A model generated the notes under the pieces. The model searched no databases. It had not been told where the DNA came from and saw only the letters and a list, made by a program, of their open reading frames with translations. Shown here one piece after another: positions 43,215 through 52,400 of a stretch of DNA of 61,181 nt (within the stretch, counting starts at the first letter, position 1; every line of letters begins with the position of its first letter). The position numbers and the translations under genes are program-made. Source of the stretch: an uncultured Acidobacteriota bacterium (GTDB lineage: Bacteria > Acidobacteriota > UBA6911 > CAINFC01); contig CAINFC010000094.1 in NCBI GenBank assembly GCA_903847975.1, positions 1 through 61,181 on the forward strand, given 5' to 3'.

Positions 43215-43790
43215 ATGATTAAGGTCAATTTGCTGAAAGAGCCGAAGGCGGAAGCCGCAACCGTCCAGCCGGCGCGCTCCCTGATCCCGGAAGTCAACCG
43301 GATGGGTCTTCTAGCGGCTCTGCTGATCCTGGTGTGCTTCGGCGCCATCGGCTGGACTTGGTGGTATGCCAATCACCAGAAGGAACTGGCGATGCAGGAG
43401 ATGGCCGCCAACCAGGCGGAGCTGGACCGGCTGCAGGCACTGCGCAAACTTTCGGACAGCCTGGAAAAGCAGAAAAAAGAGCTGGACGCCCGGATCGGGA
43501 TCATCGAAAAGCTCAAAAGCAACCAGACCGGTCCGGTCCGGCTGCTAAACGTCCTCATTGCCGCCTTACCGGAAGAGCCGTCCCTTTGGTTCGAGCTCCT
43601 GACCCAGAAAGACAACCAGATTCACCTGGAGGGCTATGCGCTTTCGGCAGAGATCATTCCGGAGTTCATCGCCAAGCTCAAGGGGTCCGGCTATTTTGAA
43701 AACATCGACATTGAGTACTATACCGAAGAAGCCCAGGCGGTAAAGTTCTCGCTGAACTGTGTTGTCGCCGAATCCAAAACCAAGTCCTAG
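43215..43790 (+). CDS. pilN: type IV pilus assembly protein PilN
   Basis: 191 aa. The short cytoplasmic N-terminus contains INLL-like KVNLLKEPKAE, the peptide held by PilM. One TM helix follows (about 33-52), a coiled coil (about 55-95, LDRLQALRKLSDSLEKQKKE), then a ferredoxin-like periplasmic domain. Forms a heterodimer with PilO. Confidence 0.93.
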   Translation: MIKVNLLKEPKAEAATVQPARSLIPEVNRMGLLAALLILVCFGAIGWTWWYANHQKELAMQEMAANQAELDRLQALRKLSDSLEKQKKELDARIGIIEKLKSNQTGPVRLLNVLIAALPEEPSLWFELLTQKDNQIHLEGYALSAEIIPEFIAKLKGSGYFENIDIEYYTEEAQAVKFSLNCVVAESKTKS

Positions 43791-43801
43791 GCGAAACGAT
43801 T

Positions 43802-44353
43802 ATGAATATCAACCTGAAGGATACCAACACCCAACTGCTGGTCCTGATCGCCCTCACCGTGGTGGCGGGAATCATGTTTTTCTTCTACGTGATTCAGCCC
43901 GTGAACCTGGAGACGGAATCCCTGAGGCAGAATATCGGCCAGCTGCAGGCCCAAATCGATCAGCTCCGGGCCATGGAAAGGAAGCTCCCGCAGTACAAGC
44001 GGGAACTGGCCACGCTGCAGGCCCGTCTGAACGAACTCAAAATCGTCCTTCCGGATGAAAAAGAGACCACCGAAATCATTCGGCAGGTACAGCAGTTTGC
44101 CCTCAGCTCCCAGGTGCACCTGAAAACTTTCCGTCCGCAGAAGATGGTCCCCAAGGACATGTATGACGAATGGCCGATCCAGATGGAAATTGAGGGTTTC
44201 TACAACAGCCTGGGCGCTTTTTTCGATAAGGTAGCCAAGCACTCCCGTATCCTGAATGTAAATAATCTGAATATCAAACGGATTCCCAATTCCGAAGAGG
44301 CTCGGAAAACTCTTACGGCTTCTTGTACTACCACCACCTTCGTCCTTAAATAG
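43802..44353 (+). CDS. pilO: type IV pilus assembly protein PilO
   Basis: 183 aa. Short N-terminus, TM helix (about 10-30), coiled coil (TESLRQNIGQLQAQIDQLRA), and a periplasmic fold with LPDEKETTEIIRQVQQFAL and MEIEGFYNSLGAFFDKVAKH, the usual PilO signature. Pairs with PilN in the alignment complex; 11 nt after pilN. Confidence 0.93.
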   Translation: MNINLKDTNTQLLVLIALTVVAGIMFFFYVIQPVNLETESLRQNIGQLQAQIDQLRAMERKLPQYKRELATLQARLNELKIVLPDEKETTEIIRQVQQFALSSQVHLKTFRPQKMVPKDMYDEWPIQMEIEGFYNSLGAFFDKVAKHSRILNVNNLNIKRIPNSEEARKTLTASCTTTTFVLK

Positions 44354-44360
44354 GAAAGCC

Positions 44361-44978
44361 ATGTCAACCGTATTCGTTTTGCCCGCGAATCGCAAAAAGA
44401 ATTGTCCGCTGCCGGAAGCCCCGGATTACCGGGCGACCTGCTCCCGTCCGATCTCCAAGGACAGGGTGGGCGCGGCCCTTCTGGCCGTCTGGCTTTCGAC
44501 AGTGGCGGCTGCCGCACAAACCCAGGGGTCGGCCCCTCCCGCTCCTGCTCCCGCGCCGCAGGAAGCCGCCAAGGAAGCCCCTCCGGCACCGGCACCGCCG
44601 CCTTCCCTGCCTTCGTACATTTCCCTGTCCAAGCGCGATCCCTTCAAGAGCCCTCTGGACAAATCGAAAGTGGAAAAGCAGCCTACGGTGGAGGTCATCG
44701 ACGTTCCACCGCCGCGCAATCGCCGGCCGCCGGGACCAACCGGGTTTCTGATTTCCGAGATCGTCCTCCAGGGCATCGTGCAGGGTATGGGAACCAAGGT
44801 GGCGATGGTATCCGGAGGAGGAAGCATCACCTACTTCCTGCACGAAGGAGAACGCCTGTACGACGGCGTCATCCGGGAAATCGGCGACAGCTACGTCAAG
44901 TTTGTTCGTGAAATAAAGAGTAATAACATAGTGGTTCGGCAGCAAGAGGTCACAGTCTCCGTCCATCCCGCTCCCTAG
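44361..44978 (+). CDS. pilP: type IV pilus assembly protein PilP
   Basis: 205 aa. A hydrophobic segment (about 36-52, VGAALLAVWLSTVAAAAQ) after an unusually long 30-residue start, no clear lipobox Cys, then a Pro/Ala-rich linker and the PilP beta domain (about 125-200: ISEIVLQGIVQG, YFLHEGERLYDGVIREI). PilP bridges PilNO to the secretin PilQ. AGGA is 5 nt before the ATG. The missing lipoprotein cysteine differs from the proteobacterial norm. Confidence 0.88.
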   Translation: MSTVFVLPANRKKNCPLPEAPDYRATCSRPISKDRVGAALLAVWLSTVAAAAQTQGSAPPAPAPAPQEAAKEAPPAPAPPPSLPSYISLSKRDPFKSPLDKSKVEKQPTVEVIDVPPPRNRRPPGPTGFLISEIVLQGIVQGMGTKVAMVSGGGSITYFLHEGERLYDGVIREIGDSYVKFVREIKSNNIVVRQQEVTVSVHPAP

Positions 44979-45019
44979 TTCATCAGGTATGGGGTGAGCG
45001 AATCAGGAGGTCATTATTT

Positions 45020-47755
45020 ATGCGGCAATATTCCATTTCAGGCCGAAGCATCCGCTGGGCGGTTTTCGCCACCATCCTTGGAGGAGCTTTCTGCCCTGCG
45101 GCGGTAAAATACGAAAACTCCCTGCGCCGGGTGACGGCCACCCCCGCGGCCGGCAGCCTGGTCGTGTCCATGGACGCCACCGGCGAATACCGCTTCGAGC
45201 AGTTTGAATTAAGCAATCCCAAGCGCCTGGTAATTGACCTGATTCAGCTGAATAACGAGGTAAAGGCAGGCCGTATTCCCGTAGCGGACCACACCGAGAC
45301 CGTGAAAGATATTACCGTCGCCCAGTTTCGAGCCAAGAACCCGGCCATCACCCGCGTAACCATGACGCTGGGCAATCGCGCCGGTGCTTACAATGTGGTT
45401 CGCAACGGAAGCCAGATGCGGGTGGTTTTCAAAAAGGAGGCGGAGAGCGCGCCCGCGCCGGCGCCAGCCAAACCGGAACCTGCCAGACCCCAAGAGGCGG
45501 CCGCTGCCCCCGGTTCGCAGATTACCCAGAATATCATAACCAGCGCAGCCTCGCCGGCGCCGGCAGAAGCTCCGCCGGCTGCGACTCCGGCCGGAACCGA
45601 GCCTGCGGCTCCCAAACCGGCCGCCGCATCCGCCGCCTCCTCCTCCGGACATTTCCAGCTTGCCTCCATGCAGCCCAATCCGCGCCGGATTCGGGTTCTG
45701 CCCTCGGTGCCGAAAAGCTCCCTGCCTCCCGAAAATAAGCCTCTGGCCACTTCCAGCGAGAGCCCGGCCGCCGCTCCCGGGAAGGAAGACCCGGCGCCGG
45801 AAAAGACTCCGGAAATCGACCGCAAGGAAGCACAGCCGGAGCCCTCCTCCTCCGCCCGGCCCACGGAGGTCTCCGCTCCGGAAAAAGGAGCACCGGCCCT
45901 TTTTCCCCCGACTGTCCCGGCCAGCGTCGAGCTGCCCAAAGCGCCTGTGCCGTCCCCGGCAGCCGCCGTGGAAACGACTCCGTTAAAACCGGCCGCACCG
46001 GCCGAAGAGCCGCAAAAGCCTGTGGCCGCCGTGGAAACTCCCCCGCTGCCGGTTGTCGCAGCGGCGCCGGAACCGGCCAGGGAAGCGGCTCTCGAGAAGG
46101 CCGCACCGAAGTCGGAAGCGGTTGAGAAAAAAATCCAGGAGCTGGAAGAAGCTCCGGTAAAGGTCATCCCGGCGACCGCCCCGGTTCCCGAACCGGCGGT
46201 GACGGCGCAGTCTGCTGCGCCCCCGGCGGAAACCATGGCCGCCGCAGAGCCCCCTGCCGTGGTGCAGCGCATTCCGCTGGCCAAAAGCCCGGAGGAAGCC
46301 CTGGCTTCGACTTTTTCCTCGCAGAGCGTTCTGCCGGTAAAGAGCACTGCCTCGCCGGCGCCATCCAAGCCGGTCATCACCCGGACCAAGACTCCTTCCA
46401 TCGTGATCCAGAAACCGCCCGCCCCCTCCAAGCCGCCGGCGGCCGCCGACCGAAAGCCGATTGAGGAGCCCGAAAAAACGGCCGGAGCGGGAACGGCGGA
46501 AATCAAGGTGAGCCAGGGCGGCAACAAGAACCTGCAGGCCACCAGCACCCAATATATCGGCGAAGAAATCGACCTGAAGGTCAAAGATCTCGACCTGGTG
46601 GATTTCTTCCGGATGATGTCCGAAATCAGCGGGCTGAACATCTCCGTGGACCCCGACGTCTCCGGAAAAATCACCATGCAGATGAACGCTGTCCCCTGGG
46701 ACCAGATTTTCGACCTGGCGCTTTCCACACACAAGCTGGAGCGGAAAATTGAAGGGAATGTGGTCCGCGTCAGCCGCAAGCAGACGCTGCAGGACGAAGA
46801 AAAAGCGATCCAGAACCTGCGGACCGCCCAACTCAACTCCCTCGAACCCCAGACCGTGACTGTGCGTCTGAACTACGGCGATGCGGAACAGGTTGTGGCT
46901 TTGGTGGACAAGCAGCTTTCGTCCAAAGGCACGATTATCGCCGACAAAAGGACCAATACGCTGATCCTGACCGATATCCCTCCCCGCCTGGAGGTTCTGA
47001 ATCAGCTGATCAAGAACCTGGACTCTCCGGAAAGGCAGGTGCGGATTGAGGCCCGCGTGGTTCAGGCCACCAGGAATTTCGCCCAGGAAGTGGGCGTGAA
47101 CCTCGGTTTCCTGGCCGGATACGGAGAGCGGGTTACCGTGGGCGGGCCCCCGGTGCGGTATTCCTCTCCCTACTCCGTGCAGCCCAACGTCAACCTGGAC
47201 GCCCTGCGGAACAACGGGCAGATCGGCGTCAAGATAGGATCCATCCTGGACACCTTCCAGCTGGATGCCGCCATCACCGCCGGCGAGCAGCGCGGACTGG
47301 CCAAGCTGATTTCCCGGCCCTCCGTCTCCGGTCAGAGCAACCGGGAAGCAACCATCCGCCAGGGAATCCGGTTCCCGGTGCAGACCATTCAGAACAACAC
47401 CATCAGCATTCAGTACCAGGATGCCGCCCTCACCCTGCGGGTCACGCCGCTCATCACCCACGAGAACACCATCCAGATGAAGCTCAAGGTGGAAAACAAC
47501 GTGGCCGACTTCACCCGGGTGGTCAACGGCATACCGTCCATCAAGACCAATGAATCGGAAACCGTGGTACTGGTGGCCAACGGCGGCACGACGGTGATCG
47601 GAGGAATTCTGGTGGACGACGACCGCAAAACGACGGATGCGGTTCCGGGGCTGAGTTCCATTCCCGTGTTTGGAAACCTGTTCAAAAAGCGGACGCTGCA
47701 GAAAACCACCGACGAAGTCCTTTTCTTCATCACTCCGACCATCGCCTCCCAGTAG
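45020..47755 (+). CDS. pilQ: type IV pilus secretin PilQ
   Basis: 911 aa. Signal-like N-terminus (AVFATILGGAFCPAAVK), an AMIN domain (about 25-135) for peptidoglycan binding, a very long Pro/Ala/Glu-rich linker (about 138-495), then secretin N0/STN (about 510-590, LKVKDLDLVDFFRMMSEISG), N1 (VTVRLNYGDAEQVVALV), and the outer-membrane barrel (about 690-911) with RPSVSGQSNREATIRQGIRF and NGGTTVIGGILVDDDR. It is the outer-membrane gate for the pilus. The disordered linker of about 350 residues is far longer than in most PilQ proteins. Confidence 0.95.
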   Translation: MRQYSISGRSIRWAVFATILGGAFCPAAVKYENSLRRVTATPAAGSLVVSMDATGEYRFEQFELSNPKRLVIDLIQLNNEVKAGRIPVADHTETVKDITVAQFRAKNPAITRVTMTLGNRAGAYNVVRNGSQMRVVFKKEAESAPAPAPAKPEPARPQEAAAAPGSQITQNIITSAASPAPAEAPPAATPAGTEPAAPKPAAASAASSSGHFQLASMQPNPRRIRVLPSVPKSSLPPENKPLATSSESPAAAPGKEDPAPEKTPEIDRKEAQPEPSSSARPTEVSAPEKGAPALFPPTVPASVELPKAPVPSPAAAVETTPLKPAAPAEEPQKPVAAVETPPLPVVAAAPEPAREAALEKAAPKSEAVEKKIQELEEAPVKVIPATAPVPEPAVTAQSAAPPAETMAAAEPPAVVQRIPLAKSPEEALASTFSSQSVLPVKSTASPAPSKPVITRTKTPSIVIQKPPAPSKPPAAADRKPIEEPEKTAGAGTAEIKVSQGGNKNLQATSTQYIGEEIDLKVKDLDLVDFFRMMSEISGLNISVDPDVSGKITMQMNAVPWDQIFDLALSTHKLERKIEGNVVRVSRKQTLQDEEKAIQNLRTAQLNSLEPQTVTVRLNYGDAEQVVALVDKQLSSKGTIIADKRTNTLILTDIPPRLEVLNQLIKNLDSPERQVRIEARVVQATRNFAQEVGVNLGFLAGYGERVTVGGPPVRYSSPYSVQPNVNLDALRNNGQIGVKIGSILDTFQLDAAITAGEQRGLAKLISRPSVSGQSNREATIRQGIRFPVQTIQNNTISIQYQDAALTLRVTPLITHENTIQMKLKVENNVADFTRVVNGIPSIKTNESETVVLVANGGTTVIGGILVDDDRKTTDAVPGLSSIPVFGNLFKKRTLQKTTDEVLFFITPTIASQ

Positions 47756-47804
47756 CGATGAGGAAAGACAACCGGGAACTCTTGCACAAGGATCGTGCCT
47801 TTGC

Positions 47805-48161
47805 ATGCTGAATGAACTGCTTGAAGGCCTGCTGGACCGCATTCCCGGTTCCCTGGCTGCCGTACTGGCCGGATTGGACGGCCTGGTAGTGGACAGCCGG
47901 ACGCGGGATCCGGAGTGCCCGTTCGAACCGCTGGCCGCGCACGGCGCACGGCTTTTCCGGAACGGGGAGAAGGCCATCGGCGATCTTTCCGAGCCGGTTC
48001 TGCAGGAGTTGATGCTGGTTTCCGGACGGAATTTCATTTTGCTGCGCTCGGTCGGCAGCTCCTACTTCCTGCTGCTGATCCTCGCGCGGACTGCCTGCCT
48101 GGGAAAGGCCCGCTACGAGCTGCAGAAGGCAGAGAAGAACTTCGCCGCGGAGCTGGCCTGA
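47805..48161 (+). CDS. Roadblock/LC7-domain protein
   Basis: 118 aa. The fold is indicated by IPGSLAAVLAGLDGLVVDS at the start and YFLLLILARTACLGKARYEL at the end, matching Roadblock/LC7 helix-strand pattern. In bacteria such proteins (MglB and relatives) act on small Ras-like GTPases that set pilus polarity, which fits its place 49 nt after pilQ. No MglA-type GTPase is in the window. The ribosome site is weak. It overlaps the M24 peptidase frame by 4 nt. Confidence 0.75.
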   Translation: MLNELLEGLLDRIPGSLAAVLAGLDGLVVDSRTRDPECPFEPLAAHGARLFRNGEKAIGDLSEPVLQELMLVSGRNFILLRSVGSSYFLLLILARTACLGKARYELQKAEKNFAAELA

Positions 48162-49276
48162 AAACCCGATCCCCGGAGCCTTCCGGCAACTGGCCGGATT
48201 TCGCCTGGTCGGCCCGACGCCGACGGATTGGCCGCGCTCTGGAAGAACGGGGCCTGGAGGTGATGCTGACCGGCCACCTCCCCCAGATACGCTACGCCAC
48301 CGGCTTTTCCGGAAGCTCCGGCCTGGCCTTGATTTCCCGCTCGGCTCCCATTCTGCTGGTCGACTCCCGTTACACCGCCCAGGCCCTGAAAGAAACCCGT
48401 GGGGTCGAGATCCGGGAAGTAACCGGAAAACGGGAGGAGGGCGCGGCCCTGGCCCTCCGGGAGCTTGGGGCCCAGAGAATCGGCTTTGAAGCCGAGCGGA
48501 CCAGCGTCGCCTTTCTTTCCCGGCTGCAGGCCCGAACCTCCCGCAAGATGCAGTGGCTTCCCCAGGAGGATTGGCTGGACGGTTTGCGGGCGGTCAAGGA
48601 AGCGGCGGAACTAGCGCGCCTGCAGAAGGCGGCGGAGCTGGCCTCGCACGCCTGCCTCCTGCTGATGCAATGGATCCGGCCGGGCCGCATGGAACTGGAG
48701 ATCGCCGCGGAACTGGAGTGCTGGATGCGGAAGCAGGGTGCCGAAAAGCTGTCCTTCGATCCGGTGATCGCTTCCGGTCCAAGATCCGGATTTCCGCACA
48801 GCCGGGCCTCCGCCTGCCGGATTCCGCGCCGCGGCTGGGTGGTGGTCGATTTCGGCGCCGTTTTTCAGGGCTATTCCAGCGACATGACCCGCACCTTCCA
48901 CCTGGGAAAGCCCGACCAAGTCTGGCAGCATCGCTACCGGGCGGTGCGGCAGGCCCAGGAGCTGGCCATTGCCTCCCTACACCCCGGGCAGAGGAGCGAT
49001 CAACTCTACCTCCTGGTCCAAAAGTTCCTGAAGCGCAGACAGCTGGACACCCGTTTCACCCACGGCCTGGGACACGGCATCGGGCTGGAACTGCACGAGT
49101 CACCTTCTCTCTCCTGCAAGAAGGTATCGCGGCTGGAAGCCGGGATGGTCATGACGGTTGAACCCGGCATTTATTTTCCCGGCCGGGCGGGCATGCGAAT
49201 CGAGGATATGGTCTTGCTCACTCCCGACGGGGCCCGGCCGCTGACCGAATTTCCCCGCGACCTGATCGTCCTTTAG
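48158..49276 (+). CDS. M24-family Xaa-Pro aminopeptidase-like protein
   Basis: About 372 aa. The N-terminal creatinase-like domain is seen in RYATGFSGSSGLALIS; the catalytic pita-bread domain has the metal ligands in VVVDFGAVFQGYSSDMTRTF (Asp, Asp), GLGHGIGLELHESP (His), MTVEPGIYFPG (Glu) and MRIEDMVLLT (Glu). It removes N-terminal residues before proline. No ATG, GTG or TTG occurs in frame near the expected start; CTG at 48158, overlapping the Roadblock stop with GGAG 6 nt upstream, gives the right length. The first internal ATG (48262) would cut about 35 conserved residues. Confidence 0.85.
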   Translation: MKTRSPEPSGNWPDFAWSARRRRIGRALEERGLEVMLTGHLPQIRYATGFSGSSGLALISRSAPILLVDSRYTAQALKETRGVEIREVTGKREEGAALALRELGAQRIGFEAERTSVAFLSRLQARTSRKMQWLPQEDWLDGLRAVKEAAELARLQKAAELASHACLLLMQWIRPGRMELEIAAELECWMRKQGAEKLSFDPVIASGPRSGFPHSRASACRIPRRGWVVVDFGAVFQGYSSDMTRTFHLGKPDQVWQHRYRAVRQAQELAIASLHPGQRSDQLYLLVQKFLKRRQLDTRFTHGLGHGIGLELHESPSLSCKKVSRLEAGMVMTVEPGIYFPGRAGMRIEDMVLLTPDGARPLTEFPRDLIVL

Positions 49277-49335
49277 AAAGAAGAAAAAAGAAAAAAAAGG
49301 ACACCCATTTTCCCATGGGAGAAAGCGGGTACCTG
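49277..49335. repeat. purine tract plus GGACACCC REP-like core
   Basis: A purine run (AAAGAAGAAAAAAGAAAAAA) followed by GGACACCCATTTTCC, then CATGGGAGAAAGCGGGTACC. It is the inverted counterpart of the element at 14609-14690, where the same core is followed by a pyrimidine tract. It could also serve as a terminator region between the convergent M24 and metalloprotease genes. Confidence 0.6.
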
Positions 49336-49400
49336 ACTGGATTCCCGATCCGCCGTTTCCCGGATTATCGGCCCGGATCCGCGCAACCGATACGGATTTG
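49321..49400. repeat. short dispersed repeat, copy A
   Basis: About 80 nt that aligns with 53917-53998 in the same orientation, sharing GAAAGCGGG, GATCCGCCGTTTCC and GATCCGC followed by AACCGAT. The two copies bracket the metalloprotease gene. GGTACCTGAC within copy A recurs at about 6034, and a GGCACCTGAC variant at about 3832. Confidence 0.6.
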
Positions 49401-49407
49401 CCCGGGT

Positions 49408-52400
49408 TCATTTCAGGACCACCGGCAGGTAAAGGCTGGTATCGGTCAGGACCCGCATCCTGGCCGGAGCCGTGGTGCCGCCGCCCGGACCCGGCGTGAA
49501 AACGGTAATGCCGGCGGTCCTGGGCGCGGCCACATCGGTGTCCCGGATTTGAACTCGAAGCTGGGTATTGCTCAGCCTTTCGGTTGTCCGGGCTTCCCCG
49601 TTCCAGCAGGCGACGGCTCCCGGCATAAAATTGGTCCCGGCAACCGTGACCTGGAACGCCGGACTGCCGGCGCGGACGGTCGCGGGCTGAATCCCGGATA
49701 AAACCGGGGCCGGATTCTGCACCTCAAAGGGCAGGAAGTTGGACAGAAAGTCGTTCGTGCCGTTGCGTACGGATACGGCCACCTCTCCCGCGGCGACGAG
49801 CTTGTCGGCGGGCACCTCGGCGAGAGCCGTACCGGGAGGAAAGGCCGCGGTGGCCAGCGGCAGGCCGTCCCAAAGCACCTGGGCGGAACCGGTGAAGTCC
49901 GTTCCGGTAACCGTCAGGTAAAAAGCCGAGCCGCCGACTTCGGCCGTCTCTCTGGAAAGCGAAGTGATGCGCGGCACGAGCCCCAGGGCGACCGTGGCAA
50001 AAGTCGACGGATTGTTCCTGGTGGACAGCCAGGGCCAGTAGTAGGACACCGGCACCAGGGTGCCGGCTGCCGCAGTGCTGAACTGGAAGGCCATCCCGGC
50101 CAGGTGATCCCAGCTTCCCACCAGAGACTTTTCGATACGCATCTCCACATTCCAGACCGAGCTGTTGCCGCTGACCCGGGCAGCCAGCCCCTCCGCGGAG
50201 CCGACCACCGAGAAGGTGCTGCCGTTTCCCTGGCGGACATAAGGCGAGCCGTCCTGCAGCACAAAGAAGGCATAATCGCTGCTCTGCGGGCCCGTCCCGC
50301 CGCTCCGGTCGGGATCGACCAGCACGCCGACTTCGCCGGTATAGCCGGCGATGTGATCCAGCCCGCTGAAGCAGACCCAGAGATGCGTATTGGTCCGGGC
50401 CAGCTTTACCGTTCCGCGCCCGGCGTTATGGAAAGGCAGAGGCAGCCGGGGGCTGGCATCATAGGCTCCGTCGCCGCACCGGCCGTCCAGGACCGGCACG
50501 ATGACTTTGGGTACCACGACATTCGCCACAGCGGCCCGGACCGATGCCGATCTCTCCGTTCCGCCCGAGTCGCGGGCCGTCAGCGTAAGGGTGTAGCTCC
50601 CGGGGCGCCATCCTTCCAGGGCCTTATTGGCGCCGGTGCCCAAAGATCCCCCCGGGCTGATCTGCCAGCTCAGGGCGCTGTCGCCCAGATTGCCGTCTTC
50701 CGCATCGACGGCCATCCCGGCCAGATTCATGCTTTGATCCGGGGCGAAGGTCTGGCCCTCCGCGGGCCCGAGAATGGTCGGCTGAGGCGGCTGGTTGCTC
50801 ACCCGGAAAGCCTGGGAAGTGGCCATCGTGGTGTGATAGCCGTCGCTGGCGGCAATTCGAATCAGGCCCGTAAGGCGTGAGCCCGTACCCGGCAGCCAAG
50901 CCAGATCCGGGAGTGTCAGGCTTTGGGTGGTCTGGCCCTTGGCCGCCGGAAGATCGGACGCCAGGGTCATCCACCGGGTGCCGCTGTCCGGGCTGTATTG
51001 CACCAGGAAACGCAGCTTGTCCTCCGCGGTATCCGCGGCTTCCCATTGAATGGTCATCTCCGAAAGGTACGTTTCCAGGCCGGCAGGCTGCACGATGCGC
51101 AGGGAAGGCGCAGCCGCGCCGGGGGTCAGCGCGTCGAGAACTTCATTGTCGCGCATCAGCTGTACCGCGGCCACCACCGGGCTGGACGGATGGGGGAAGG
51201 TGACCGAGAAAATCGCCTTGCGGCTGCCGGCCCCGGGACGGTTCGGTTCGCTGCTGGGCGGCTGGGGCACAAAAACGGTGTCGCTGATGAGCAGTCTCCT
51301 GGCGTCCAGGAGACGTATGTGGTAGGTGGGGGCCAGGGCAGCTCCGGAAGTGCCGGCGGGCTTGCTTTGCGAAACGTCGGGGCCCGCCAGGCCCTGCCAC
51401 TTGCCAAGGACGCTGCGGCTCAAGGCGGCCGTCGGCATAACCCAGCCCCAGTTCAGACGACCCTCTCCGGAGGTCAGATCCACGGCTCCGTCCACCCGCG
51501 CGGCAAAGGAAACCTGGTTCAGCCGGGGCGCCGTGATATTTCGCCCGGCGGCAGCCCTGGAGAGTGCCGTTCCGGTGCCGATGCGCTCCATGATCTTCTT
51601 GTAGGTGTAATCGCTCATCCATCGGGGAGAACCGTAGGACATCAGATCGGCCGTTTCCTGGGGATGGATGAACTGCAGGGTTCTCGCATCGAAGCCCCAG
51701 TGCGCCTCCGGAACATTGGCATCCCACAGATCTATGGTGCAGTCGCCGTATGGGTAGAGGCTGTCTACGTCCGCTTCCGTGCCTGCGCACCGGACGTGGT
51801 TGCGGTACCAGTTGTGGCCGGCTTCGTGCGCCATGGTTGTCCCGGACCACGGCCAGTTCCAGTTGTCGAAATCGGGATACTTGCTGGCCAAAGGCATGCG
51901 CGCCCAGAAAAAATTCCCTGCCGTACTGCCCATTCCGTTGCTGTCCGCGTCCGCCAGGGCGTGGACCATTCCCACGTAATGGACCGGCGCCCCGCGGTTA
52001 TCGCACTCATCGGGATCGTCCGAAATGAGCCACCGGTCGAAAAGAGAAAGGAGCACCTTGTCCGCATCCGGTATCCAGTTGTCCCAATCCGAGCCCTGAT
52101 CCAGTTCGTAGGGGCCGAAACAGGGGTAGGGAAACGGGCCCCACCAGCAGAGTTCGAGCTCTTCGATCGGGGCGACCTGCTGGTAGGTCCAGACCCCGGG
52201 GCCGGGCCAGAGCCGTCTCCACAGGGCTACGGCTTCGGCAAACCAGGGGTCGTGGATGGTCGGCAGCGGATTGTGGGTGTGCACGGGAATAAATACGGCG
52301 CAAAGCGGCGGGGCATTGCGGAAGACAATGTCGTCCCAGCCCTTGGTATTATCGCTCAGATCCGGATCGTCAAAAATATGCCGGGGATCGATTTCGAACT

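Noticed and set aside
45983-48037. 684-aa minus-strand open frame
   Set aside because: Antisense to pilQ and its linker; its His/Arg-rich composition is that of a complementary frame.
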